The position numbers were made by a program, and so were the translations under genes. From contig NC_046681.1 of the NCBI RefSeq assembly GCF_009870125.1, positions 9,251,001-9,315,000 on the forward strand: a DNA stretch of 64,000 nucleotides. The letters are read 5' to 3'. Positions 1-12,820 of this stretch are shown piece by piece. Under the pieces are notes generated by a model. That model saw nothing but the letters and a program-made list of their open reading frames with translations. It was not told where the DNA came from and made no database searches. How positions within the stretch are numbered: the first letter of the stretch is position 1; each line of letters starts with the position of its first letter. Source of the stretch: Drosophila pseudoobscura. Lineage: Eukaryota; Arthropoda; Insecta; Diptera; Drosophilidae.

Positions 1-798
1 AACATAGATCAAGGCTGGGGCACTTCAAAGTGCTGACAACTTTCTTGCTGAATCTTGCCGGAGGCTCAGTCGAGTTTAATTGGTGCTTGTCGTCAAACTA
101 GACAAATGCAAATTGGCGTCGTGAAATGTTAGACAAGGGGTTAATAGAACACACACATTATTTTGCATAAATATATGTATTAGATTCGCAACAGTAGCAG
201 AAAATGCTTCGGATATTAAATTAAAGCTACTATTTGTGCTGGCTGCTATGAAACTACTCGAGCTGGCAGCTATGCAACTATTAGAGCTGGTGGCTAGGGT
301 AATTGTAGAGCTTTCTAAAGCTGGATGCTGTGAAACGTTTAGAGCTGGTTTTAAGGTTATTTTTTGCAAGACTTTCATGGCCAGTTGAAAGAAAGAGACG
401 GAGATAGAGCGCTTCTCTGTTTCATGGTCCAATTCGGGGGAAAGAAAGAGATGCAGCTGCCAAGACCTTGACCTTGACTTCAACAACTTCCACGAGATGA
501 CATGGGTGGAAATTAGCCATGGAGTGATACATATGTACAGAATAGAAATTCTTTATTCCGAATGAACAATTAAATTAAATGATATACATATATTAAATAT
601 ATTTTGGAATCTTCTCGATTTGTACTCTTGAGAACTGAATGGTTTTTCTTTCAGGCTGCCGCAAGCCACTCACGGCCCTTTTGTAGGTACATGTATTTGT
701 TCATTGCTATTTATGGACTATGACTAGTTCTTATTCGTTAATGAGATTTCGTTTTCTTTCCAGTCTCAGCCGACTCCATCCAAAGTCTAAGAAGTCCC
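1..798. other. Non-coding stretch left of the BAF-like gene
   Basis: I see no supported gene here. A minus-strand reading frame at 76-486 is open, but it is serine- and alanine-rich, has no recognisable domain, and runs through a dispersed repeat (about 376-480). The interval lies 3' of the BAF-like gene and may include its 3' UTR; no clear polyadenylation signal sits close to the stop codon. Confidence 0.6.
376..480. repeat. Dispersed repeat, copy 1 (second copy near 34985-35125)
   Basis: A block of about 40 bp beginning GTTGAAAGAAAGAGACGGAG and ending CTTCTCTGTTTC is nearly identical to positions 34985-35027. A second shared block, AAGACCTTGACC, follows in the same order in both places. 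The spacing differs (about 85 versus 125 bp) because the second copy carries an extra internal duplication. Both copies lie 3' of minus-strand coding tracts. Their origin is not recognised. Confidence 0.6.
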
Positions 799-1155
799 TT
801 ACAAGAACTCCTCGCACCAATCGTTGAGGCAATCATAGCAGTCGGAAGCTTGCTTAGAGCTGGCGCCGGACAATACCCTCATCCAGTGAATGAACAGCAC
901 CTCGTCTTTCTTCAAGATCAAGAATTGGCCGAGCACGTGGTATGCCTGGGGGTATTTACATAATAGTTATTTGTTTGCTGATACCTTGGAAATATTTGTA
1001 TACTGCCGCACATGGCGAACACAACGCACCTTGTCGAATCCAGCTTCGGCCAAGCGTTCGCCCAGCGTCGGTCCAATTCCAGACAACGCTGTGACAGACT
1101 TTTCGCCCATGGGCTCTGCCACAAAGATACTACATTTCTTCGATATTTTCGGCAT
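799..1155 (-). CDS. Barrier-to-autointegration factor (BAF)-like protein, two exons
   Basis: BAF is a small dimeric DNA-bridging protein of the nuclear envelope that binds double-stranded DNA and LEM-domain proteins and compacts chromatin after mitosis. Exon 1 is 1030-1155 and exon 2 is 799-945. The 84-bp intron starts GTGCGT and ends CCCCAG. Splicing gives 90 residues, the usual BAF length. Visible hallmarks are FVAEPMG near residue 11, the helix-hairpin-helix segment [17 protein letters not shown], the core [12 protein letters not shown], and the conserved C-terminus [10 protein letters not shown]. The N-terminus ([10 protein letters not shown]) differs from canonical BAF: the threonine of the Thr-Ser pair phosphorylated by VRK/NHK-1 kinases is isoleucine here, while the serine is kept. 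Upstream are a motif 1-like site and a DRE. Nothing breaks the reading frame. It is either a divergent paralogue or a fast-evolving orthologue of baf, so I give no symbol. Confidence 0.9.
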
Positions 1156-1221
1156 TTTCAGTTGTTAGCTTTGTTTTTTTTTTTAGCAAATTACAATGCA
1201 AAAAAATTACCAAATTGTTCG

Positions 1222-1232
1222 TAGAGTGACCA
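1222..1232 (-). promoter_or_regulatory. Ohler motif 1-like core promoter element
   Basis: On the minus strand this reads TGGTCACTCTA, one mismatch from the Drosophila core-promoter motif 1 (YGGTCACACTR). It lies 67 bp upstream of the BAF-like start codon, a fitting place for a broadly expressed TATA-less promoter. Confidence 0.5.
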
Positions 1233-1287
1233 AATGGATAATAAGCGTGCTATGTCGATATATATTTGTTGTTGATATTATTTTTGG

Positions 1288-1295
1288 TATCGATA
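1288..1295. promoter_or_regulatory. DRE (TATCGATA)
   Basis: This is a perfect palindromic match to the DNA replication-related element WATCGATW bound by DREF. It lies about 130 bp upstream of the BAF-like start codon and often accompanies motif 1 in housekeeping and proliferation gene promoters. Confidence 0.5.
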
Positions 1296-1299
1296 TGGC

Positions 1300-2780
1300 G
1301 ATATTTGTGCGCTTAAGTTGCACCTCTCTTCACTTTTTCAACGAGTTCACAAAAATACCTTCTGCCAGAGTTCTTTGAAGATAAATGCTAGAATATTCGG
1401 ATGATTGTCTTATTTTATAGTCCAAGCAGTTTGTTTTTGACATATCGTTCCGATGGCAGCTATAAAGTAGTCGGATGGAAATTTTGGTGTTCTGTCGGAA
1501 CGGAAGTCGGCCCTAACCTCTCGAAATTAGAAGCACAGAAGAATACACAACACCAGTAACCAGGGAGGAATCAGCACTTGTTCAGGTAAGGAGCCAAGGA
1601 CTGCTCTTCAATGCATTCGGACTGGAAGCCACTTTTCAGTGGGTGTCTCAATATCCGCTACAAGACTTGCCTCTGTAGCTGGTGTCTGGTATTGGTGTCT
1701 CAATATTTGGCTCTGCAGTCTGCTCTGCGCCGCATAGATCGGATGAAGCTTGCAGCCATGAAAGCCCATCTCTCAGGAGTACGGCGAGCCGTGCGGGTGG
1801 GAGCGCGGCTCAGAGAGAGTGCTCTCTAGAACCTTTTGCGCTTGAATCTATGGAAGCTCAGCTTTGAATGGCAAAGGCACCAGCTTCAGAGCCAAATGTT
1901 GAGACACCAAGCAACTGCCGCCGCCACAATGGAATATGAATTTACCGACTACAAAGAGGCTTCCAGTGCCTCGGGGGGGACCACAAGGAATCCAAGCTTC
2001 GGCGGTGAGAAGCACCCTAGAGTAAACAGTAAAAAGGACAATCGATGGACACCCACACAGTCCATGCCCACGTATCCCTAGCCGTTTCGAGTACCTGGCA
2101 TTTGAGCAATAAAAATCTGCACACGTGATGAAAATGAATCACTTACCAACAGACTCGACTGCAAGATTCCTAGAATCGATCACACAGCACAGTGTTTTAC
2201 GTCAAACTTGTTCTCAGTAAAAGTAAAAGCATTAGCCAACGGGAAATAAATATTTCAGTCATTCGAATCGATTCAGTCGTCGGGATTAGATCTAAAACAA
2301 AACAAAATTTGAAATTTAAAATGTGAAATGTGAAAAGAAAAAAGTTGAAAAGTGAAATGCAAAATTAATAGCATAAAAACGAAAATAACTTTATTCCGAT
2401 CAGAACAAAGAGCAAACGCCCAAGCAGGAAGTCGGGAGGTCGGAAAGCCCCAGCCCCTGCATCCAGTGACAGGCAAGTGAAGGATTGTTCTGTGGCTTTT
2501 GGGGGACATCTGCAAGGAATTCGGTACGGGCCTGTGCTCCAAAAATCGCGATTCAAGTGCCCCTAGATGAAAGGTTTCGAATGCCAACCTCTTCGAGGCT
2601 GTCACTCGTATATCGTACTCGGCCGAATTTAGCAGAAACAAGTTGGCCAATTTTGACATTTTTTTTGCTGCACGGATAGTTTATAGTAGTTTATAGCCAA
2701 ATAGCTTATGCACGTCAATTGTTGATATTGTTGGTATTTTTTTAATTTGTGTCTTTCTTCCACTCGCGAATCTACAGAAG
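1300..2780. other. Non-coding interval between the BAF-like gene and the Ago2 relic
   Basis: I see no supported gene. A segment near 1440-1500, containing CGTTCCGATGGCAGCTATAA, resembles a sequence common in degenerate Drosophila dispersed repeats. A plus-strand frame at 1836-2081 includes a plausible stretch (MEYEFTDYKEASSASGG), but it has no recognisable domain and low-complexity flanks. It could be the eroded 5' part of the Ago2 relic that follows, which I cannot show. Confidence 0.5.
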
Positions 2781-2784
2781 CTGG

Positions 2785-3345
2785 TGATTCTACGGACTGA
2801 TTTCGTGCCCGTGATCCTTCATCAACTGGTCGCACTTGGCCATGCCGGCGGTGGCAGCAGGCATGGCCGAGGGCCGACCTTGTGCGCCGCCTGCGAGCGA
2901 GGAGAGGACGGCGATCTACAGCGTCCCACACTCCTCTCCATCTCCCCCCCAACTCATGGGCCTCGTGCTACACGGCGGAGAAGGCGAGGAAGTGACGCTG
3001 ACGGTAAGTAATATTTTTCCTATCCACCGGCAATTGCTCTGAACATTGCTTTCTACTCTCCAGGTCGTACTCTGATTTACAATCTTCAAATAAAGGAGAC
3101 GAAGGATCTGGAGTTCCACATGCGCTGTGCTGAACATGTGAGTGATGCTGAAAGAGGTTTTGTGTGAGCAGTGAAAGAGTTCAAAACCCAGGCAATATCC
3201 CATCTTTGCAGCCATGTTATAGATAGGACTTACGATACACCTATGCGAGCCATGCAGGTGCTGGAGGTTGTTCTGGCATTTCACGCGCACATCTCTCCTT
3301 CTTCAAGAGGTGTGGAATCGTCCTTACTAGCCACCAGCATGCTTT
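2785..3345 (+). pseudogene. Argonaute-2-derived pseudogene fragment (N and L1 region)
   Basis: Argonaute-2 is the slicer of the antiviral siRNA pathway. Three pieces in the correct order match the Argonaute N/L1 region: ERTAIYSV...GGEGEEVTLT at about 2899-3003, GRTLIYNLQIKET at about 3063-3101, and PMRAMQVLEVVLA at about 3240-3280. They are followed by LSFFKRC in another frame, the counterpart of the conserved RSFFK. The pieces are joined by intron-like gaps (GTAAGT at 3004 to CTCCAG at 3063, and GTGAGT at 3139 to TTTGCAG at about 3210). Joining across them shifts frame into stops, and a further frameshift separates the VVLA and SFFK blocks. PAZ, MID and PIWI domains are not seen downstream, so this is a broken partial copy. 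The assignment rests on family knowledge of Drosophila Ago2; the exact source copy is unknown. Confidence 0.72.
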
Positions 3346-3349
3346 GCTA

Positions 3350-6300
3350 AAGGATGACTTCGCAGCTGAACTTATCCATCATCCATCGGGCGCTGGATGG
3401 GTTACAACGGATCCCCAAAACAGCGTTCATCATAAGTGTGGCGCTGCGATGTCGATCGAGGAGGAGGTGCAGGATGCAGGGTCCAAGGAAGCAGCGCCTA
3501 GCAAGGCTACTGACCAGTCCGAACGGATGAACCGGGATGAACGGGAAAACGTCGTTTTCCCGCGGCTTTGAGCTCATCAGCTCGGACTGATTACTGCTCT
3601 TGCTGGGCCACGATTCCATGCACTACTCTGCGTCCTGCATTTGCTCCACGCTCGCCGTTGCAGTGGCACCCTTACGATGAACGGCATGTTTTGCGGCTCC
3701 AAATTGACTTCTCCATGGGCTTAGTTTTAGATAATAAATCTATCAGATACATTAAACTACACACTCGCATAAGTATATGTAATTTGCAAGCCTCTAATTC
3801 TGCGACTTCCTGGCCTCAACTCAATCAATCGATGAAGTGTAGTCTATGGTTAGGCAAAAGCTGGGAGTATTTTAAAGACAGTTATTCAATTCCAGATCCG
3901 CCAAATGGCTTTGCTGGGCAGCAAGGGAGTCAACCCAGAGAACATTCCTCTGCAATGCGAATTTGAATTGCAATTGCGAATGGCCGCGTGCTGGAAATTA
4001 AATAAAACACTCCCAACGAGCGAGGGATTGGGCTGGGGATTGCCGGCTATGCTATGTACGACGAGGACGTGGAGCACGAGCCACAGATACTCGTACAAAC
4101 TTTGTCATAGGGAAAACTTTTTCGCTGCACACTGAACCAAAATGAAAACGTAGCCGAGCGTGATGAGGCATGGAAGGGGGAGCGAGCACCGCCACGGCAA
4201 GGATTGAGGGATGGGGCCAGGGTCAGATCTCAACGCATCCCGTTCCATGACATCCCATGCACACAGAACAATCAGCATCAAATAGAGCCACAGGCTGATG
4301 TAGCATCAAGCTCAATTTAATTGTGTTTTACCAAAACTAATCTACGCAAAAAATGTGAATAGTCAAAAACTCGAACATGATAAATCATCATTCCATATTC
4401 GAAAGCTCCAACCTTCCATAGATTTATCATTCCGTATACGTACTACCCAAGCAGTCCAGTCCCTTTACCCATTACCATTCCCATTCCTCTTCGCAGACTG
4501 TTGAATCAATTGCATTTTTTGGTTAGCAGCTGTCCGAATATGATTTTTGATGAAACACCCACGAAGTGCCGGGCGGAACCACTTAGACCTGTTATTAGGC
4601 ATCATAATTCTTGTGTAGACAACGAGCAGCTGCCACTTTTTGGGTCCTCGAACGGACAGGACATCTATCAATTTGCTGCATACCCACATATCTCTCATCC
4701 CCCAGCCCATGGCGTGTCCCACTGAACGAGTGCCTGCATAAGAAATTTAAATTATTTGTTGGAAAAAATATATAAAATGTGAAGAGAATGCGCGCTGCAA
4801 CAGGGACGACTAGTAGATACTTGGTAGATAGAGAATTATCTAAGAGAAAACGAACAGAAAAACTACAGGAAGAAGGCCGAAATTGTACAATTTAGACAAC
4901 AATAAAAGAAAGTGAACACACAGAATAATTGCCAGAGGAAATGGCGGGCAATAGCTTTGCAAATTCCATTCACAATTCTTTCCGTAACTTTCCCCAGTGT
5001 CCAATACACTTGGCTAACTTCAATGGGTATTTGGGGGGAAAAAGAAATCACATCAACACGTTGATAGGTGGGCAGAGCGAAGGATGAAGTTGCGGCCATT
5101 TATCAGAGTCATGGAACCATAAATAAAACAAATAATACGAAAATATGCAAAATAAAGAATATAATAATAAGGACGAGTATCGAGGAGCAGGGAGGGCCAG
5201 AAACGGACAGGCTGGAAAAAGGATCAAGATTGGGGACCGGAGCTGGAGCCAGAGCAGGATACATTTGGTCTAATAGATGGACTGAACGAAATGGGCCCAA
5301 ACCCCTAGGCTCTGCTCTCACTTTGCATCTACGGAATGTGAGGGCGAGGGCGGGGGTGAGGGCGAGGGGTGAGGGCGTGTGGATAGCGTCAAACAAATGG
5401 CCGATGACCCATAATAAAAATTATTATGAATGATACAAGAACAAGAAAAACCCATTGGGCTACTGCCACTCCCCCGCCCCACACCCCATAGCGGTCTCTG
5501 GTTCCGCCCAATAAATTGAGATGCGTAGCATGGAGAGGGTGTGGTGTGGAGTGGAGTGCCCCAGCACACCCTTTGGGACTGGGGATGCCTTGGTTGGCGA
5601 TGCCATCGCAATGTCCGCTTCAGAATTATATTTGGGCTCTGTGCCAGGGCACGTGCATCAAGATTCAATTGAGAGTTCTAAACACAAAAATGGGAGGCTG
5701 CGCTACAATGTTGCCTCCTCGTTGGCTTCCTCTTTTGTGTGTGGCATTTGAGTTTCTGTGACACACTTTGTTGCGTTTCAAATTTAGATTTTGCAAGGAT
5801 TTTCTTAGGATTTATTTAAAGCTACAAATGAAAGCAGAATGATTTTCTTTTTTTTGTGCTATATCTAAGCTATTCGAGACCTCTAAAGTTCTATATGCTT
5901 CATCAAACTGGTTACAGCGCATTGAGTGGGTCGCAAAAGGGACACAGCTTGATCCTGTCTCTGGACTCTTGTGGACTCCAAGTGTAAAATATGAAAAATA
6001 TACAACACTGAACAGCAACAACAAAAATCACTGAAAAACACAAAAAAAGCAAAAGATGAAAAAGGAAAACTCTCTCTAAACACATTCCGCACGCTCCATT
6101 GTGCCCGTGCCCACCCCTCCCCTCCCACCCGCTGCCTTATGTGCTGGGACAGACGAATGCAAATAGAGAGTGTGAGTAAATAAATAATAGAAATATTTTA
6201 CTCACAGCTATTTTGCATACTCCACGCCCGTGCCCTGTCCAGTTCCAGTGCCACTTCCAGTGCCACTTCCATCTTCAGTTTTTGAATAGGTGAGAGAGAG

Positions 6301-9000
6301 GGGACGGCCCCCGCTGCAGCGGGGTTGGGGGAAGCCGTTGAACCGCTTTTCGGGATATGTGAAGTGAAATGTTGTTCTGCATTGTTTACTCTGCTTTTCA
6401 AGTACTTTGGACTGTAAGTGAAAATAAATACATAAATATTACAAAATATACATACATACATACATCTATATATCTGTGTATCTATGTGGCTGTGCGGATT
6501 GGGTGGCTGGGCGAACTGAAATCCATTAGCTGCTGCTGCTGCTCGCGGGAGTCTCAAGAGCAATGATAGCAGAGCAACAGCGGGAGCAGCCAGGCAGCCC
6601 TGAACCTAATAGCCTCGACTCGACGTGTTGTCCCTTTCAATTATATGAGAGGCCAGCCCCCCCACCACCACCAGTCCCTATTTTCCTCAAGGACTCTGCG
6701 GTTTTTATTCCCTTTGCAGTGGTCATTACTTTTATGACTGGAATTTTGTAAATGGAGCAGTTCCCTATTTCTATAAAGTTGAAAGAATAAACATTTCTGC
6801 AAAGTTATATTTAAATTTTATCAATAAAACCTGCCCTTTGCCAAAGAGTGCGTGTATTGTTGTTGGTTTGTTGGGACCGACTCAGCTGCAGAAGGCTTTG
6901 ACGAAGAAACGAAGTGATAGGTGAAGAGAGACAGCATTTTGGTGCCTCATAAAACATTTTGGCCCTTGATTAAATACTCCTACCAAATAGCAACATAATC
7001 CTATGAAATCTTTGTCCTAAATCAACATCCTAGGCTTCACAAACTTATATTAAATATGACTCTACACATCGTTCCAAACCCAATTTAATATCCCTCTGGC
7101 AGAGTGTCTCAATATTCGGCTTCTTTGTCGCTTGTTTTTTCCCTATGGAGTGAATTTTTCAATTTTACACGTTGCCCAAAAGAAAAAGGCGCTGCCTTGG
7201 CAACAACCAGAACAAGAACCGCCGAATCGAAGCCACCGAGGTGGCGTTAGCTCATTGCTATTGTTAGAGGGAGTCGTGAGTGTCGGGGGACGGGTGACTG
7301 GAGTGGGGGGAGGGGGGGGCAGGGCCCCGCTGGGAGGCGGCGAGTCCCGAAAGTAGTAGCCAACAGCCGGGGGGGTGGCCCAGATCCAATCCTCATCTAT
7401 TTGCCTCATGAAATTTATTGGCAACAGTATAATGCGAAGCACGTTCATTTGATTACATTAAAACGAAAGTGGCTAAAAAGGTTGGCCAACACAGAAAGAG
7501 AAATCCACAGAAAGAGAGCCACTGAACGGGAGAGAGAGGGCCAGAACGAACGTAGCAACAGTCGGGGCGGGGAGGAGGGGAGGGGGTAGGCAGCAATTTT
7601 TAAATAAATAAATAATAAACGTGGTAGGAAATGGCATGGGAATGAAACGGAAAGCAAAGGGAACATTTCCCCGGCTTATTATGCTGCAGAAAATGCTGAT
7701 ATGTACCTCGAATAAGAGGATTTCCCCATTGTCTGCACTCGCTGCGAAACAATGGAGCTGGTGGAGCTGGGGCTGGTGCCACAACTAATCGCAAATCAAT
7801 GACGCAAACTACAATAGAATTTTCAGCCAGCAAAACATAAATTAAAGACAATTTTCCGAGTACTGGTACTAGTATATTCAAAAGGCACTTTATTTGGGCC
7901 AAGGACAGGGGGCCTTCTAATTTCTGTTTATTTTAATTTTTCCCGACTCCTAAACAACCAAGATTCTATGTAAAAACCATCCATCGGGGCTGTAAAATAT
8001 AATTTTATTTGAGTCTAGTCTTGGGGAATATAAAATATAATCTAGGGAGAATTAAAGGCATTTTAATACCCTTAAAATAAACCATTAATACCTCTATAAA
8101 GTACAAAGCCATTGTATCTAATAATCGTCTAGTGTAATCCATCATTAGGGCCTTTTTTCATAAAAAAAAACCGTATCAAACACATCAAACTATGGATTTC
8201 CCGTTCCACTAATAGTTCTATTAAATCTATTACCAACAAATTTGACCACAAAATGTTCCCGAGAGTTCAATGAACTAATTAAATCGACATCTCAATTACC
8301 AGGAAACGCATTTCTATGCACATCACACAGATAATTACAATGTTCTGTGTTTGGCCTAACAAAACGTTCGGCTAAATGATACATGTTTCTATTTCTATTT
8401 ATTTAACTCTAAAAAATGTCCAACGTTTTAGTGGATATCAAATCAAGCACTCGAGTTAATTGCATTTAAATTTAATTAGCCCTAAATGCTTATGTATGTA
8501 CTGTATTGTGGCCTAATAGAGGGCAATCAATGGGGGCCAGAGGGTCAGATGGTCAGAGGGCCAATATAAATCCACATAATTTACCTAATTTGTGTTTTAT
8601 TTAACGCTTTGTTTTCATTTTATTTATGTACATCGAACCGCAAATTAATTTACGAGCAACTTGCTAAAAAAAATGTAGCCCAATCCGAATATAAAAACTT
8701 GAATAGAATGCAATAATAATCATTGTCTATGGTATATTTGTTAGTATTAGGGCTAAAATTTATGCCAAATGATCTGCCTAATTAGTTTTCAAATAGATAA
8801 AGGCCTAGCCTTAGATGTTCCTATGAGTGCCTTTTGATAGAGGAGATCTACAATAGATACGATACCCCAAGTCCCTAAAGGCATCGATAGTCCTAGATTC
8901 TCTTCATTTAATTCTTCTGAATAATTAATAATCGATTGATATCTGCTAAATCTAAGGGCATTTAAGGCTTCGGTTTTTGTTTTTTCTTTTATATAATTTT
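3350..9000. other. Gene-poor AT-rich DNA
   Basis: No supported gene. The open frames are short, overlap on both strands and have no family features. Small landmarks are a G-rich minisatellite at about 5338-5380 (GAGGGCG-type units), a poly-G/C-rich patch near 7290-7345, and extended AT-rich DNA at 7900-8990. Confidence 0.6.
5338..5380. repeat. G-rich minisatellite (GTGAGGGCGAGGGC units)
   Basis: Repeated GTGAGGGCG and GAGGGCG units with several G3 runs on the plus strand could support G-quadruplex folding. No gene is associated with it. Confidence 0.5.
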
Positions 9001-11343
9001 AAATTTGTTTTCTGTTTCTCTTGCAGCGACTGTGACGGCTAGTTCGTTCATGTAAATGCTGATTTATTACAGCCCAGCCACTCGTCCCCAGCCCCCTTGG
9101 TGGCCGCCATTAAAGTTATTAAACAAAGTGCATAAATTAACCATAAAAAAGGAGGAGGAGGAGCGGCACAGCGGAGTGGCCTGATGTGCAACAACATTGT
9201 GATCAATTTACATGGCTCGTCTCTGCATAAATAATAAATAAATAATTTCGCTGGCTCATTACAAAAATAATAGTAAACAAAAAAAACCACTGGTATATGC
9301 GAAGAGTTAATTTATCTATGGGATGAACTGGCCCTGGGCGGGGACTGTAAAATGCAAACGAGTAGTAAATTTAATAAATTCATTATCAGCTCATTAACAG
9401 CGGACACACACACACACGGCGGGCAGGGCGTATGCGCAATGTGGCCGGGAAAAATGGGTGAAAAATGCTGACGCCAAATGCATCTGCCACGCAAAAAGCG
9501 TTAAAGCCAATACACATTTTGGGGATTTCCTTTTTGCGTAGAAGCAAAAGTGTTTGGGCGTTGCTTTGAGGCCCAGAGTCTTAATTGCAAAATAATACAC
9601 ACAAAGCCAGAGTCGGAGTCGAAGTCAGAGTTCTGGGCCTGGGCCTGGGTCTGGGTCTTTCATCAATGCCAGGCACACACATAGGGCGCCTCACGCACTA
9701 ATACACAAAGACATGTGCGGGCGAGTGTGTGTGTGGAACAAAGGGAAGTGGCAAAGTAAGGCGTAACTACAAGAAGCCCATGATGTTTCGGTTAATTAGT
9801 AAACATCGCAAAAAAAAAGCAGGCGGAGAGCACAAAGCAGATGAGAGGAATAAAGTAGAGAGCAAAACGAACAGGCATAAAATACTAAAAGGGGAGTAAC
9901 ACAACATAGAAGCCCGTGTATCGCAGTCGGGTGTTCCAACGTGCGAGTACCCCTTACGAGTGGCTGTGCTGTGCTGAAAGCTTAAGCACCTAAAAACTGA
10001 TTCAAAATTTGAATATTTATCATTCATTTTATTCACAGATGTGTCTACTAACATGGTTATACTTTAATACTTCGGTTCCTATCAGTTTCAATCGTTCAAA
10101 GGTAAGTGAATGACAGCATCTACGTGGTACCCATTACCCATTATACTAGTATTTTTATCGGCTTGATTTCCGCTGGAATAAGCATTAAAACTATTGACTA
10201 TTGTCGGGTGACACTTTACCTAAACATTCTTGGTATTAAAAAATAAATCTTAGAAATTAAGTAAAAACCTTCCTGGCTTAAAACCTTTTTCAATGGTTTC
10301 AAAACCATTTAAAAAGTCAACTGTAAAATCTATAGAAATTGTATAGCATACTGCTTTGCTTACACGTATTGATCAAAAAACTCTTCATCCAAACAACCTT
10401 TCAGCTGCTGGGTACAGCTACAGAAACTGTTGCCAAAGCACAGTGCAACATTGGCAGGTGGCTGAGGGCTGAGGGCCAGGCGGGGCCCGGAAAAGACGAC
10501 GGGTGTTAAGCTGGAACAGTGCTTAAAGTGCTGTTGTACACTGGGAAATAACAGGCATTATTTGTTGACCACTTGCACAATTTTTTAGAATAAACTACGA
10601 GTAATATGTAAAGTTTTACCTTTTACTTTATTTGTTCCCTTTGTTTTCAGTGCACATTCCTTGAGCCAGGGGCAAGCCCTGAGTCTTCCCACTTTTGCCA
10701 GCCCTTGCAGGGACACTGTAGTCAATGCTTAATTTGTTGGTGTGGGGCCCAGTCTCCGCTCTCCTCGAGGCAATTGAATAACATCCATGTGTGTCCGTAA
10801 GAGCCTTCCCCCTGGAGGCATTTTATTAAAGCATTAAGCATTGTATTTTATGCCAGCCATTTGTGCTCTCTCTTTCTCTACCACTGGGGCACAGGACGGG
10901 GGGGTACCAGAACTTCATCTACACTAATATTGAAATAGTTGTTTTACGAAAGCGTTAATTTGTGCTATATTGGTATCCCTTTGGGGTCTTGGGACCATAG
11001 AAGAACACAAAAATTCCAGGAAAAATATTGTATTGGTTAATCACACTATAAATTTACCTACTCAAGGATTTCAAGGACTCCGCTTGGAAAGGAGCTCTCA
11101 ATTCTCTCGTTTCCCTGTTTTTAGGGCACATAACGAGACGAGGATGCACTGTAGATCCGTGCCACCAGATATTGAGTACATCATCTGGCCACTAAAACCC
11201 GTTTCCAGTCAGAGTTCCCCAGTAATTGCCCATCTCTCTCCCTCAATGGCACTCTGTCATGCCATCCATCAGTCTGACGAGGACTGGCCAATGCACTTAC
11301 GACAAAACTTTCTTTTCGACGGGTATTAAGCAAAAATGCAAAG

Positions 11344-11380
11344 GTGTGTGTGTGTGTGTGTGCTGTGTGTGTGTGTGTGT
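11344..11380. repeat. (TG)n microsatellite
   Basis: Two uninterrupted TG runs are separated by a single CTG. The run is translated by chance in a long minus-strand frame. Confidence 0.9.
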
Positions 11381-12820
11381 TTATGTGGTTATATGTAAGT
11401 GAATGTCTGCATAAATTGCGACCAACGTGGCGTATACACAACGCACACCGCAAGCATACACATGGAAACATATTTCTCGCCTTATGAATACGTATTTCAT
11501 ATGAAATTTTTTGCCATACCAGGGGGGGCATAGAGGGGGGCGGGGGTAGGGTAGGGAGGATGTTGTTGCAGTTTTGCAAAATGCAACACACCAATGCATA
11601 AAAATGCCATATTTCAGAATGCAAATATATTCTTTTAGCTTTTTTGATAAATGACAACGCGGTGTGGCAACGCTGATGAAAATGCCCCACACACACACAC
11701 ACACACAGGGAAAGAGGGAGCGAGGGAGAGAGAGACGGAGTAAAAGTGGTGAAGGGAAAGAAACATTCTTCGTCCTTTGCATGCGGCTTGAACAGAAGCG
11801 AAACGCGTGAGCAATATGAAGCGTGCTGAGGCTTCTATTGCTGTTACTGCCACAGTTACAGGCTACACTCAGAGAAAACACACACCAATATATCTTTAAA
11901 AGTCAGGCAGTGTATGTCTAAAGGTACGCAATCTTTTCTGCTAGAAGAATTCACGAATAGAAGGTCTCACAAATCAGCATCACCATTTATAGCCATGATC
12001 TTGCATCTATGGCATATAAGATATTTTTTCCTTCTCAAAACCCAACCATTCATTGTCCAAATACATATTTTTAAGGATCACACAGCTTGATCTTAATGTG
12101 GAATATGTTCAAATTAAACATATTAAAAAGCTACATTTTTTTCCCACCTTCAAACTCAGAGAATAAATTCCTACATCGACATATATTTTATTTCGGGTCT
12201 GCAGTGTAATTTTTCCAAGTGTACTTCTACTGCTCTTTCTACTGGTGATTCTGGCCAAAGCTCTAACCACACACACACACACTCACACGCACACAGCCGC
12301 AAAAATATCACACAAATAACAGCAAAAATAGAAAGAAAATGTATTTCTTTTCCCAACATTTTGGAGCGCTGGCATTTTAATTTAATTTGCACACAGAAAT
12401 TCTTCTTCATTGATGGAACACTCTGCTTCGCCCATCGTTATTTTCTCTCGCTCTCTCTCTCTCTGTATTATTTTGGACGATTATCTTGTAACAATTTAAT
12501 TTATTTAACCCGTTCACAAATGTGAATATGTCATGTGCAGAAATTGGCTTTAGGGAAAAATATTTAACAATTTAATTCGGTTTATGTGGCCATCAACGGG
12601 GCAGGTGGTGATGGTTAGGGCTGGGAATTATGGTTTACTATACGAGTAAGTGGATACAATTTTACTTGATATATCATTTAATATATAGGTTTGGCTTCTT
12701 TAAATGTATCTTTATGTATCTTCATGTTCCATTTTTACGATATACGCTCCTATATTTTACCATAATTCCATAGGTTTTTTTTCTTCCTGTTTGCATATAA
12801 TTTATTCGACTGCAGACCCA

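Noticed and set aside
76-486. 136-codon minus-strand frame at the left edge
   Set aside because: It is Ser/Ala-rich, has no domain, and overlaps a repeat shared with 35 kb; no splice or promoter support.
9005-9053. Strong splice acceptor (TTTCTCTTGCAG) followed by a short open end
   Set aside because: The putative terminal exon would be under 30 bp of coding sequence, with no donor partner that I can identify.
11181-11881. Long minus-strand frames of 166-173 codons
   Set aside because: They are long because CA/TG microsatellites lack stops; the translation is His-Thr or Cys-Val repeats.
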